From Acholoe squamosa (lineage: Eukaryota; Annelida; Polychaeta; Phyllodocida; Polynoidae): a DNA stretch of 64,000 bases. Of the stretch, positions 23,260 through 34,755 are shown piece after piece; position 1 is the stretch's first letter, and every line of letters begins with the position of its first letter. Location: NCBI GenBank assembly GCA_949317995.1, contig OX439038.1, positions 72,984,659 to 73,048,658 of the forward strand. The letters are read 5' to 3'. Under the pieces are notes generated by a model, which was not told the origin of the DNA, made no database searches, and saw only the letters and a list, made by a program, of their open reading frames with translations. The position numbers and the translations under genes are program-made.

Positions 23260-25825
23260 AACAGCCATAGAAGCTCTTCTCCATGGTTTGAGCTATAGCA
23301 ACCTTGCATACCGATTACGGCTATGTGAACCTATCAAATAATAGTGCCTATTTTTGGTTAAGAGAGAAAGGGGAGATAATGGCATATATATTTTATCTCC
23401 TGGCTTCCATTTTATGAAGTTCCTAAATGATAAACTATAAACCCTCACATCCATGCACTTTCCTGGCAGAAGCTGCGTACAGGCTTTTAGAAGTGCAGAG
23501 CCCTGTTTCCTGGTCTTACACTGACCAACTCCCCTTAAACCTGTCCTTTGGCAGCTTAACAACTGAAGCCTCTTGTGCCATTAGCTGTGGTGTATCCTAC
23601 CATCTAAGGTGCCATGTAGTGTTCCAAAACAACTTTGTGGCACATCTGAGAAAAAGAAGTTAACATTACATTTGGTCATTCTGCCCATATGGTATCATAA
23701 TGCATAAACTGCCCCCCCCACCCCCGGTGAGTAAGCTTGCCAGTGGTTGCATTAGAAAATATGAAGGCACATTAAGCTGAAATATGCAGTGTGCAGATTA
23801 CCTTGTTTGTTCTGAGGATTGCTTGAGCTCCTCCCTGTCTTAATATTTCAAAAGTAGCTCCTTCTTTTCCATCTTCTGCACAAATGCATAGGATAGGTTA
23901 AACTAAAGATGTCTACATACCTTGTGAGGTCCATCCCTCATATTTGCCATGAAAATGGATTTACCCCATAATCAATATTGCCAAATCATTGAAGAGTATT
24001 GAATGAACTAGTTGGTATGTTAATTCAGTAGCTATTATCTGTTATTGCTATTTCCTAGGGGTGTACGTCTTAGGTCTTTAGGTTAATCTACCCTATGCTG
24101 TATTGTTTCTCTTCCAGACACATCCTTGATATCATTCTTTTACCACTACCCTACACAAGTGTGAACTCACCTATTGATCCCTTACTCTAAGGTTCTTCTA
24201 TGCTACACCACTCTGGACTCATTATTCCAGGCCACCTTCTCCACCTGATTGCCTGTCTCCGCCCACCTGCATGTCCACTGAATCTCCCTCCACCACATCC
24301 TATACAGACTCACAGATAGTATGTTTTTATCTGAGATGCTTCACCAAGTCAGCCTTTAGACATTGCAATCTAGCTACATACTCATTACAGGAAGTGGAAA
24401 ACTATCACTGTCCAGACACCTGTAGATGTCGCATAGTGCCAAGCTGTATGCTTGGAGTATGGTAGGTATGTGCTCATCTGCCACTGGCTCTTAGAGAGGG
24501 TATAACCAGCCCTGTGTTTCTTTTTGTGATTAGGACCCAAGTGGCAATGGTGACATGCCATCTTTTAGAGTATATTATATGGATGACATTGGTGGGTTGT
24601 TTCCACCAGGGAGAGTACACACCGTAGGTGCCGTATGGTTCCTTAATTGCTGTGCAACCTTTAAATGCCACATATCAATGAAGCAATTAAGTAATTGGGT
24701 GAGTATTAAACTGAAACACAGGGATAGGTACTTCAACCAAAAAGTACCTAATTCAATTAGGCCAATAGCAGAGTAGCAGTTTAAGAGTAACATATTAAAG
24801 CATTATATCACAACCATTGGCTTCTTAAAATGTCTGGGACATTGAAATTCATCCTTTAGCCTTAGGTGGAATTCCTGCCTGCATGGCACGAAAAGACACA
24901 ATGGGTAATCATACTAATACTATACAGATAGTTAGCGTGTTGGGCTGGATGGCAGAGAAAGGCAAAGTAAGCCACTAATTGTGAATCTAATTTAATTATC
25001 AGAAAGAAATTAAAATGGGATGTCATATGATAGTTGTGCTGTCTAATAGTAGCCATTACCTAAATTAGAGACATGTCTCCAAGTAAGCTTTGCCATGTCA
25101 TCTATCCTTGGGAACACAGAAATGGTTTAATCCCGTGGTTTGAGAACGTGGACATGGTTTGATACCATCTTTTCTAAACCGTTGACATTTCCATGTTGAT
25201 TTCAGTCCTTGCCAAAAAAGATCTTTCCCTTTCAGATGATGTCAAGTTAGTTGAAAAGGGTGGAGGATATCTAAGTATGATTTTACCATGCAATACTAAA
25301 TCCTAGGATCTTTTGACAAGATTGTCAGTGCAAGTGACATGTGGTGGGTTGTTCAGGGAAAAAGCGTGCCAAAAGTCGAAATGAATGACTCCTGTGCTCT
25401 AATCAAGGAAACCCGATAATGCCCTTCTAAAACAGGAGATGTTTGAATAAGTATTTCACACAATGAAATATTGGATGCGCTTAAACTAATCTGTTAATGA
25501 TATGTGTACCACCTAGTATATTTCATACTGTATTACTTTTTATCAATACCCACCACTTTCTATATTGTTCTTTTCACCAGAGGTGATATTGGCGATGGCA
25601 TTCTTTTTGATAATACATGTAATCAATATGGTTACCTCACATACTGTCTGTAAAGGAAAACTTGCAACAATTTCTGCAAATCGATTTTCAAATATAAACT
25701 AACTGCAGGTCACAAAGAACACTGTTCACATTACTGTAGCCCTACTGTACTGTAGGCCATCTGTGTGCTGGAAATCTGCGTTAATACAATATGATAAAAG
25801 AAGATGATAGGGAGGGGTGATGATT
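23260..25825. repeat. Segmental duplication unit Y1
   Basis: An older relative of X. 23275-23680 matches 18095-18560 (for example GAGATAATGGCATATA and GCCTCTTGTGCCAT). 24330-24600 matches 19000-19310. 24225-25815 matches Y2 (31016-32405). It lacks the TTAA MITE. The junction with X2 lies at about 25825, where Y homology switches to GACTCCCTCAGAG. Confidence 0.75.
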
Positions 25826-26141
25826 GACTCCCTCAGAGTCAGCATAATGCATAGAAGCACAGCAAGGGCTACATAATTGATACAAAAAGGAAATAGTACA
25901 TTTAAGTAGCGTTGGTCCTCAAAGAGATAATCTAAAATAGCCGTATCAGCACATCTGCAGATGACCTTATTTGTCTGACCTACTTTTGAGCTACTCTTTG
26001 CTCCACCCTTTCACCTTCTACCCTCACACATACTCCTCTATTTTATCACAACCAGACACAACCTTGTCAGTCACTATTTTCCCACTGCCTTACACACCAA
26101 CGAACTCACCTATCAGCCACATCCCAACTTTGTCTATGCTA

Positions 26142-26309
26142 CACAACTATGCTTCTATTGCACTCTGTCTTCTACCTACCTGCGTCTCTGTCTGCCTATT
26201 TGCTCCCCTCCCCTCCTCTTCACTACACAACTATTCTTCTATTGCACTCTGTCTTCCACCTACCTGCCTCTCTGCCTGCCTATTTGCTCCCCTCCCCTCC
26301 TCTCCATCC
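26142..26309 (+). repeat. 84-bp tandem duplication within X2 pyrimidine tract
   Basis: CACAACTAT...TCTATTGCACTC units start at 26142 and 26226 and are about 90% identical. X1 has a single copy. Confidence 0.85.
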
Positions 26310-26691
26310 ATCCACCCACCCACCCCCCCACCAACCCACCCACCATATCTTCCTTGGAGTCACTGACAATAGTCCTGTACGTGAGGTGCTTCAGCAAGTT
26401 TCCCATCAGACATCGCGCCATCACATCTACTCTCAACGTGGCTGCGCACTATCTACAGGATGTGCTCAGATACCTACTGTAGGTGCTGTTAGTGCCAAGC
26501 TTTATGTTAGGTGTGTGGTAGGGTAGGTAGGGACCAAGGCGCTTCTGGCCATTAATGAGTGGCTCACCCACCACACAATCCTAACTCCCAGCCATTCTGT
26601 TTGGTATTAGGAGGTGAGTGACAGTACTGACATGCCATCTTATAGAGGCTGGTTGTACAGGTGACATTGGTGGGTAGCTCCCAGGACTTAA

Positions 26692-26939
26692 CCCTTTAAG
26701 GGACACTAATGCATTAATCCATCATGCCCATTGGTTGTCATGATGTATGAATGCAGCCTCGATGGGAAACTTGCCAGGGCTACATTCTGACTCTATGGTG
26801 TTGATGTATACACTCCTGTAGGGTCGGCATGATGCACCACTGAAGTGTTGGCGAGCATTCGTGCCAGCACTTCATTGGTGCATCATTGCAAACATTGGGT
26901 ATGATGTACTCCTGCATTAGTGGCCTTTGAAGGCCTGAC
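26692..26939. mobile_element. TTAA-target MITE, X2 copy
   Basis: Same element as 19336-19610, flanked by ACTTAA (TTAA at 26688-26691 and 26940-26943). Ends are CCCTTTAAGGGACACTAAT and, inverted, CAGGCCTTCAAAGGCCAC. It is shared by both X units and absent from Y, so it inserted after the X/Y split and before the X1/X2 duplication. Confidence 0.7.
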
Positions 26940-27179
26940 TTAATGTGCCACCAGAAAGGCTTCCCTGGTAGATAGACTGAGAACGGGAGTGGGCAGGTGC
27001 CTCCAGCATGAAGAGGTATAGGAGATGAGGTGTGGCTGGAAGGATATCACAATGGTAAGAGCTGTATGATCTATAGACTCTGTGTAAATCACAAACCCTA
27101 ATGCACAGACACTAATATATAGGATTGTTATTAGATTCACATGACAAAGGTTCTTCAGCCTGGATCTACAAAATGGTAC

Positions 27180-27348
27180 TCTTGTGGTGTCATATAATAT
27201 ATTACTCAAAAAACCAGTACATAGAGAAACTGACATATCAGTAACACTTTTCTTTTTCATGAAGTCTTTCTTGTTGAATAGGGTAATAGTACTATAGGTC
27301 CTCCTATTGCTAAGATTCCTTTCCCACTCTGCAGTATCAATTTTCATC
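27180..27348 (-). other. Candidate exon on minus strand (X2)
   Basis: The acceptor TTATTTTTCAG is followed by a frame MKIDTAEWERNLSNRRTY... that stays open for more than 100 codons, unlike the X1 copy. Differences from X1 are both synonymous and non-synonymous, and no donor is obvious. The product is unknown. The long open frame may be chance in duplicated DNA. Confidence 0.3.
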
Positions 27349-27608
27349 CTGAAAAATAAGGAGAAAGACATAAGCATTATTAAATATTTAAGTTTGCTAG
27401 ACTATCTGTTATAATTAAAGTACGCTTTTGATGACACACCTAATTGATAATACTATATGTGAGTTAGCTGGGTGATTAAACATCACTTCAGATATCATGA
27501 TGAATCCTTGTATTATCAGTCGAGATGTTTGACTTAAAATAATAAATATCTCTAAAGCAATTAGGCAATAATGAGATAATTGAGACCAGGGGAACTATGT
27601 GAGCAGTA

Positions 27609-28033
27609 CTGTAAACGTAGATATTTTCGCATGTATAAATTTTCGCGAATTTCACAAAAAATAGAATTCCGCGTGTATTTAAGTTTGCACATTTTTGAAT
27701 TCAAGTTCTGTGAGAAAATGTAGAGCTAAATAAGATTAGTGAGAGCCATTTCCTTTGACCAACATCCCAAATAAATTCTAACTTGCTACATGTATAGCTG
27801 GAAGCATTTAGCACCTTGTTATGTTGCTTCTAGTATAGCAGTAGGTGTGAAAACTTAAGCTGAACACATTGCCCTGTGTAAGGGTATTACAAATATTCAT
27901 TATGATTGTTGTAGTCCTTTGCATTATCAGTGCTCCCTCTATCCCCCTCCCTCACACATACAACAGTCACTGTGAAATCATTCCCATGGGACGAATTTTC
28001 ACGCTGGACATAAATTTAAATCTATGTTTACAG
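27609..28033. mobile_element. TA-flanked TIR element, X2 only
   Basis: A 425-bp element with termini CTGTAAACGTAGAT and inverted CTGTAAACATAGAT, flanked by TA on both sides. Interior blocks rich in TTTTCGCG and AATTTC occur near both ends. A TA target and short TIRs fit a Tc1/mariner-type MITE. X1 lacks it, although the left flank has diverged too far for a clean empty site. Confidence 0.65.
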
Positions 28034-28284
28034 TAATATGATTAGGGCAATAGTAGATTAGCCATCCACTATTGGTATGATTAAAGTGTGGTATTGTATG
28101 AATTAACTTTCTCCACCTACAGTATCAGTGAGCCTTCATAAACAACCATGGAAACCCATAGTTACAAACCAAAAGGTATATAGAAATCTTTCAATTCAGG
28201 CACAAATTATTTTTATCTTTTGTGAAATGTTTACCACATTATAGATGATGGCAAAGCATCCATGAGGCATTTAGGAGTAATACC

Positions 28285-28510
28285 ATAAAGCTTGCCTATA
28301 TGCACACCTGCGCATAAGCCACACCCTGAATTTCTGGATTAGCTACAAGCCACAGCTGAGAAGGTTGCAATTCCTTTAACAAAGTATATAGATATAAAAC
28401 CCCTCATATAAGCCACACCATGATTTCAGGGTGATTCTCTAAGGCACACCAAAGTTCTGAAATGGTCAGTTAGCTGTAGCTTATATGTAGAGTTTCATGG
28501 TAATTACCAT
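28285..28510. repeat. Foldback repeat of the ATAAGCCACACC type (X2)
   Basis: Counterpart of 20513-20740, with ATAAGCCACACC on the left and GTAGCTTATATGTAG on the right. Confidence 0.5.
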
Positions 28511-28744
28511 TTTGAACAATTTGAGGTTTTATGGTTATCCCCATTTTGATCAATTAAGTTATCATATGGCAGACTCCAGGAAGTCCTGACGTGGGTAGAG
28601 GAAGAGGGTGATGTGATTGGATACTAGTTGATCTTTCGTAATGTGATCAGCATGAAATAACAAATGAGAAGTGTCAGATGAGAAGTATCTATTAGCCAGA
28701 ATAGACACCTGAATCCCAAGTCAACACTACCCAGTAGAGCTCCT

Positions 28745-28770
28745 TGTGTGTGTGTGTGTGGGGGGGGGGG
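28745..28770 (+). repeat. (TG)n-(G)n microsatellite (X2)
   Basis: A TG run passes directly into about 11 G. It is the orthologous copy of 20976-21004 with a different length. Confidence 0.9.
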
Positions 28771-29446
28771 CATAAAACAAGGAAACAGGCTAATCTGGGG
28801 ATCTAAAGCAAGAATAGGAAGGAAAACATGGACATGGTATGATCATGTGGTTTAGACTTGGAAACACTCTTACTATCCTCGTTCTAACATTTGTGTCAGC
28901 ATCTTTCCTTTAAAGGAGGTGTACTTTATTTATAATGTTGAAGGCCATGAAGTATGATATATGTCCTACTAAGAAAGGTATGTCTTAGGTCCTTTGGCAA
29001 TATTGCCAGTGCAAAAGAAAACAATTTTCAACACTATTGTTTTCATCCATTTAGATATGTTTGCATTCTAATTGGTGACAGTTACGTTACATTGGTTAAT
29101 TTGTTTTAATAACTATGGTATCACAAGATTTGCTGAGACTCTTTGGTAAAATCTGTTACTATTATCAGGTAGATTCGCAGCAGTTAAAAATCAATCTTTA
29201 TATATCTGCTTCTAAATAAGAATACCTCTCATGTTGCACTAGGCCTTTGCTCAACACTGGTGAAAGAGGTGTTGGTAGTAAAGTGAGACTGGGAATGGAT
29301 GATAATACAATAGGTTAAAAGAAGCTTAAAGGGAGAGGTAGCCAGAGCTTTGTTTCAATTATTGTCATGTAATTACTGTTTTGAGGGTGAAGATTGCAGC
29401 GACAGTGCCATTCTTTTGCCCACCTTTGCAACTAGGGTTACACTCT

Positions 29447-29578
29447 ATAAACAAAATTAACTCCATTAGCGACTCGGGTATCAGACATCTAAGAAGGCAG
29501 ATGGTCAGGGAGGCCTGGGTAATTTAGAATCAGTGGCTTTTGATTGAAAAGCAAAACACTGTGTGGGTGCACTTTTCG
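29447..29578. repeat. Box present in X1, X2 and Y2 (X2 copy)
   Basis: Matches 21893-22025 and 32497-32630. All three keep TATCAGA and CAGTGGCTTTT words. Confidence 0.6.
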
Positions 29579-29880
29579 TGCCATATTGCCTATCATTAGT
29601 CTAATTTTACGCTCTGCTCTGTAAGCCCATGTGGGTTATCTTATCATCTATATAAGTATAGTTTACAATATTGTAATGGTATCAAACCCATTTTAATACA
29701 CAAAAGTATATAGGGAACGTTCGACAGTTATGTCAATGCTTAGGGGGGGATGGTCTTTGGGTTCCGGTTCATTTAAGCCGGTGATTTAAAGGTTACCTTT
29801 ACTCGTAAAAATGCTTATCTGAATTTAGCAGGTACTCAGTTTGCTGATAGGCACATGCCTAGCCCTACCAATTATTTTTT

Positions 29881-30165
29881 AATACTAGAACCATCTCACA
29901 ACTGTTGAAACTGCCTTCCCCATCTGAATTTTCTACTGTAGTGATTTATGAGACTTTAAGCAGACAGTACGTAAAACATACTCCATAGGAGACTGACTGC
30001 TATCATCTCTTACTATGTGAATACGTCTAGGCCATAGATATCAATTCCTAAAGTCTCAATGATACAGCTCAGGATTAATCTGTATAAAGGTTGGATGACA
30101 CCTCTAATCCTCATCTAAATCTGAGATAGTTTAGATGACTTAGCTGCACATGGTCTGGGTACATA
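29881..30165. other. Hyperconserved 285-bp block (X2)
   Basis: Partner of 22475-22759, with five transitions and no indels over 285 bases. It starts AATACTAGAACC and ends GGGTACATA. Confidence 0.6.
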
Positions 30166-30366
30166 ACGATGAGACCCGTGTGAAATTACAGATTCGAAGC
30201 ACACAATGTCTGATTATTACCAGCCAAATAAAACCTTGTGATTAGAAATTGGAACGTGATACACCTGTTGCCTGAAGTCAACAGCGGGGGCCACTTCTCT
30301 GAGCGTTTGTATGCCAGGATTATGAATTTATGCATACAGATGTACAGACTATTTTTGATATGTATA

Positions 30367-30701
30367 GGGCGCATAAGTCCCATCATTCCGCGCAAGAAAT
30401 ATAGCCTCGAAATTGGACAGGAAGTTTGGTGCGCAATGCTTTGCGGCCATAGGCACTGATAAAAAATATTAATCCTTCATAACTACTAATTTCATTTGAG
30501 CTACCCTTCATATGCTTGTGTGTTAAACATATCTGCAGCTGGTTATGATGGTCATTTATTCTAGAGATTTCTGTTTGTAGAGAAATTCTCCATCATTCAG
30601 AACCCCCTATACTTAAAGCATACCGCGTTGTGAATTCCTGTCCAATTTCGTGGCTATTTTGGCGGCCATTTCTTGCAGGGAATCATGGGACTTACATGCC
30701 C
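30367..30701. mobile_element. 335-bp TIR element, X2 only
   Basis: The left terminus GGGCGCATAAGTCCCAT...GAAATTGGACAGG reappears inverted at the right end (CCTGTCCAATTTCG...ATGGGACTTACATGCCC). The arms are about 60-75 bp. TA lies on both sides. The aligned X1 site (about 22945-22975, CTGTATTCCC) has no element. It is a non-autonomous DNA transposon with no coding capacity. Confidence 0.8.
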
Positions 30702-31447
30702 TATTCTCCAGTTTAAGAATGGAGTGAATCAGACTTCAACTCAAATAAAATGCAAATAAAATTGAGTGAACCAAGATTCCTACTGACATTGGTCCCTGGC
30801 AAGACATGCTGAAGACACCTTTAAGGTGAAACCTTTTAGGCCGTATTAACACAGTGTGTATCAGACACAATCAATTTGAACAAAGTACTGTGAAAATAGC
30901 CCTAGCCAGTATCTAAGAACTTTATTTATGCACCTTGTTTGCAATATGAGGTTGGGACAGTCTCAAAGGGCCGGCCTGAATTACAGTGCAACTATGGCAG
31001 TGGCAGGGACCCCAGACCACCTTCTCCATCTGTCTGCCTGCCTTTCTGGCCACTGACAGTTGGTCTTCATCTAGGATGCTTCACAAAGTCAGCCTTTAGA
31101 CATTACAATGTGGCTACATACTCATTACTGGAGGTGGGAAGATAGCACAACAACTGTTCAGACACATGTAGGTATGGTGTAGTGTCAACCTTCATGCTGG
31201 GGGCATGGTGGGTACGTGCTCAGCTGCCCCTGGCTCTTCGAGAGTATCTAACCCTCCACATTCTTTTTTCTTTGTGATTGGGACCCAAGTCACAATGGTG
31301 ACATGCCATCTTGTAGAGTAAATTATATGGAGGTCATTCACAGGGACCGAATGTGTCCACCAATGGGACTACAAATCATTGAGGCTGTATACTTCCTTAA
31401 TGTTGTACCACCTTTAAATGCCACATATCACTGAAGCAATTAGGTAA

Positions 31448-31796
31448 GGCCACTCAAAAAGAAAACTGGTTTCTCATCACCAACCCCTGAAAAATATGAC
31501 GAGGGCAATTTTTTTCCCCTCACCCTAGGCGTATCGGGGTGAAAACTGCGTGGGCAAGACCTAAAATCTTGATTTTAGTAGTTATGAGTTCAGTTATTAT
31601 AAAGAATTGTGAAAATGCACTCAGTCTCTAGTCTACTGCATTGCCAACATTGTTAGCTTTAATTTGATACCAAATATGCCCATGTTTGTCTATTTTTGCC
31701 ATGATTTTTGACTAAAAATATGTAAAAAAAAAAAAAAATCAAAACACAATTTTATGATGAGCACGGTGATGAGAAACCAGTTTTTTTTGAGTGGCC
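31448..31796. mobile_element. PIF/Harbinger-like MITE (349 bp), Y2 only
   Basis: Termini are GGCCACTCAAAAAGAAAACT and the inverse TTTTTTTTGAGTGGCC. The TIR is about 33 bp with a 2-base gap. A TAA lies on each side (31445-31447 and 31797-31799). The Y1 site reads AAGTAATTGGG without the element, an almost perfect empty site that proves the ends. A 3-bp TAA/TTA target and GG-ending TIRs are typical of PIF/Harbinger. No ORF is present, and an A run lies at about 31723. Confidence 0.85.
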
Positions 31797-32496
31797 TAAT
31801 TAGGAGAGAATTAATCTCAAACACAGGGATAGGTACTCCAACCAAAAAGTACCTAATACAATTAGACCAATAGCAGAGTAGCACTGTTCTGCTATTGGTC
31901 TGATTGAATTGTGGATTTTTTTTTTAAATTATGGACTTTTTAAAACAGTGAAGCATTAAGTCTTAACCATACACTTCCAGAAATATTAAACATATATGGA
32001 GCATTGAAATTCATCCTTTAACCTTTAGCTGAATCCTTTCCTTAATGGCACCAAAAGGCATAATGCATAATAATACTCTACAGATAGTTAGCGTTTGTCT
32101 GGATGGTTGAGAAGGGCATGATAGGACATCACGTTCTGTGTTCTTTTGTTCGCCACCTTTTTTGTCTACATTCAATATAGTTACCTCATACACTGTCTGA
32201 AAAGGAAGACTACTTCTAACATTCTTTGCTAAGGGATTTTTAAATATAAACTCAAAATGAACTGCAGCTCACAAACTATTCCCTTTAATGTAGGCCTTTA
32301 GTCAGCACTGGAACTGTGAAAGCGGTGATTGTAGTGAGAACATCTGTGTGCTGAAAATCCGCATTATTACAATATGATAAAAGAAGATAATAGGGAGAGG
32401 TGGTGGGGGCTTTGTTTCAATTATTGTGATTTAATTACTCTTTTGAGGGTGAGGAGTGCAGATGCTGCACCATTCTCTTGGCAGCCACGACAACTA

Positions 32497-32630
32497 GGGT
32501 TACACTCTATAAACAAAGCTAACTCCATTAGCGGCTCGGGTATCAGATGTAGAAGGCAAATTGTCAGGCAGGCCTGGATGATTTGGACTCAGTGGCTTTT
32601 AATTGAAAGAGAGAACACCAAACTGGTGTT
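32497..32630. repeat. Box present in X1, X2 and Y2 (Y2 copy)
   Basis: Third copy of the conserved box (TATAAACAAAGCTAACTCC and CAGTGGCTTTTAATTG). Confidence 0.6.
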
Positions 32631-32659
32631 ATTTTCAGGCCATGCCACACACAGTTAAT

Positions 32660-33950
32660 TGATTCTCACAAATTTGGATCAAATATGGATTAAAATAGTT
32701 TGGGTCTATGTTTAAATTACGTTAAGTATATACCATTAAGAGCTTCTGGACACACTGTAAGAAGTACTTGATATAATTATTATATACTGTGTGACATTCT
32801 AGAGTAATTAAATAAAGTAGAAGACCTAAGCAGGAATTCTTGCAAAATTTATGAGAATCAGCATATTTGAGGCCATATCATTTATTACGACCTTGTGGTG
32901 TTTGCCTGGTGGATTTCTGCTGCAGGCCGGCAAATTGTTTTCTAACCCCACTACCAATGTGGTAAAGTTATCGCGAATCCCTCTCTAAGAACTGATTTTG
33001 CAAAACAACCCCGAAAACATCCGATATAACATGTATATGCGGAATGATGTCGCGATGATGAATAACAGGTATTTAATTTTGACTAAATTCACCAAGGACT
33101 CCACCTAGCAATAAATGACTCGACCCTAAGTTGAATACCTCTGCTGCCATATTTGGTTAAACCTGTTGTTTTCTTCCTTTAAACTTAAATGCTGTGAATC
33201 ATTTTTGTGAAATCTGAGGGTATCAAACTTCTTAAGGAGAATGAATGGGTCACTGGATCTTAGGTATTTAGTGAACAATCATTTTGTCATCTCCCAAGCG
33301 GCCTTTCCGTGTTCACTACTTCAATACATTATTGGAATCGCACATTTCTACATTGAAGATGTTTTTAAGTGGATCATTAACTCCACAAAACTCAGTTGGA
33401 TAGCTATATGAGTACTCATATGGCGTAAATCCTAGTTAACATTTTGAAGTGAAAAAGCCCTTTCTGATGTTCCTTTTATACCTCAAACCTTAATCCCTTG
33501 TCATGAAAACCCCATTATTCTCTTAAAAGTCGTTATCTTTTTCCACTGCATTAATACATGCGATTTACTTATAGACCATTGTAAAGTGAGTATTCAAACC
33601 ATACATGAGGGGAATATTCCTATCTTTGCCCCCCATGAAAGGAAATGGTATTTAGTTATATTCGTTTACCACATGATAGATTACGTGACATGGGAAGTCA
33701 TTTTGTTGGGCAAATTCTTAGATTGAAGCCGCAATACACTTTCAACCGTTCTTCCTACTTTTAGATATATTTAACTCGAAAAGAGTTAAGACGTTTCTGT
33801 GGGTCCCCAAAAAGAGACAGAAATGGCCAAACTTTGTCAAAGTAAACCATGGAAGAAGTTGAATTGTATACAACTATTTACATATATTGATAGAGTAATA
33901 TGTTTAGATCATGAATATCATAATAAGTTATTGAATAAATGTGTGATGTT
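32660..33950. other. No gene seen
   Basis: AT-rich, no recognised repeats or exons. Confidence 0.5.
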
Positions 33951-33959
33951 TGCACAATT

Positions 33960-34755
33960 CAAAATGCTACCTACTATGTACAGAGAGGCGACCCTTTGGG
34001 TGTCAAATGGTGAAGAATACACATTCCATTTTGAAACCTTTTTTCCTGCCCTTTCTGTGTCTGTGTCAACCAAGGCACCATAATGTTAGACTTTTGCAAT
34101 GTATACCCAAGCTGGCACAGCCTCTTCCATTTTACAAACTTCTATGGAGATTGGAAGGTGAACATGCCCTCAGTTTTTAAACATAAAATGTCTGTGTGTG
34201 TATGTGATGGGGGGGGGGTAAGTTCTTACATGGAAACAGAGGCAAGCCTTTCCGAGTTATCAGCCTTTTTAACGCTGACCTCTAGTATCAAGATATGATG
34301 ACTGCTATGAAGGGATAGGGTGTTTAATAGGTTTGTCAAACTACCTTTTTATGGAAAGCCATACAAAATGTATACTTAATTAACAATTACAATTACAAGC
34401 ACTATTCAGTGAAAACAAAATTATATCCAGAACCTGTTCAAAGGCGACGCTTTCAGCATCAAATATTGAAGTATATATGCATTCCATTTGGAAACCTTTC
34501 CCCCCCTTTCCTGTCCTGTGTTAACCATTGTCACAGCCTGTATACCATTGTCAATGGGGAAGGTATAGAAGGATGAAAACAAGTTCATGACAACGTTCTG
34601 TGTATGTCATCTGCATATGCCTTGCATACTATCACATTTGGTGAGACTATAAAAGCTGACATACCCCCCCCCAAAAAAGAGAAATAAAATGAAACAAAAC
34701 GAAAAGAAAAGACCTCTTTCCGAGTTATCAGCGATTCCATCGCTTTCCTCTAGTT
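33960..34755. repeat. Local duplication, period about 470 bp
   Basis: 33960-34120 (GGTGAAGAATACACATTCC, GAAACCTTTTTTCC) matches 34440-34560. 34200-34275 (TTTCCGAGTTATCAGC, then CCTCTAG) matches 34715-34755. Divergence is considerable, with indels. The 94-codon frame at 33799-34083 overlaps the first copy but is not kept in the second, so it is not called a gene. Confidence 0.6.

Larger units (their letters stand above)
25826..31015. repeat. Segmental duplication unit X2
   Basis: Collinear copy of X1 from about 18536. It carries three changes that X1 lacks: an 84-bp tandem duplication (26142-26309), a 425-bp TIR element (27609-28033) and a 335-bp TIR element (30367-30701). At about 31015 the copy jumps from X-type sequence directly into the later part of Y, so the first roughly 1 kb of Y is deleted in this copy. 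Confidence 0.85.
31016..32650. repeat. Segmental duplication unit Y2 (truncated)
   Basis: Aligns with Y1 from CCACCTTCTCCA (24228) to GATAAAAGAAGA (about 25800). It then continues with sequence equivalent to X1 21830-22025, ending near 32640. The missing start of Y and the insertion at 31448 are its main differences from Y1. Confidence 0.75.

Noticed and set aside
25971-26526. 131- and 125-codon frames in X2
   Set aside because: Same pyrimidine tract with an 84-bp tandem duplication. Open frames come from composition.
26940-27377. 145-codon minus-strand frame as a full gene
   Set aside because: Only the part after the acceptor at 27348 has any support. The rest crosses repeat DNA and is closed in X1.
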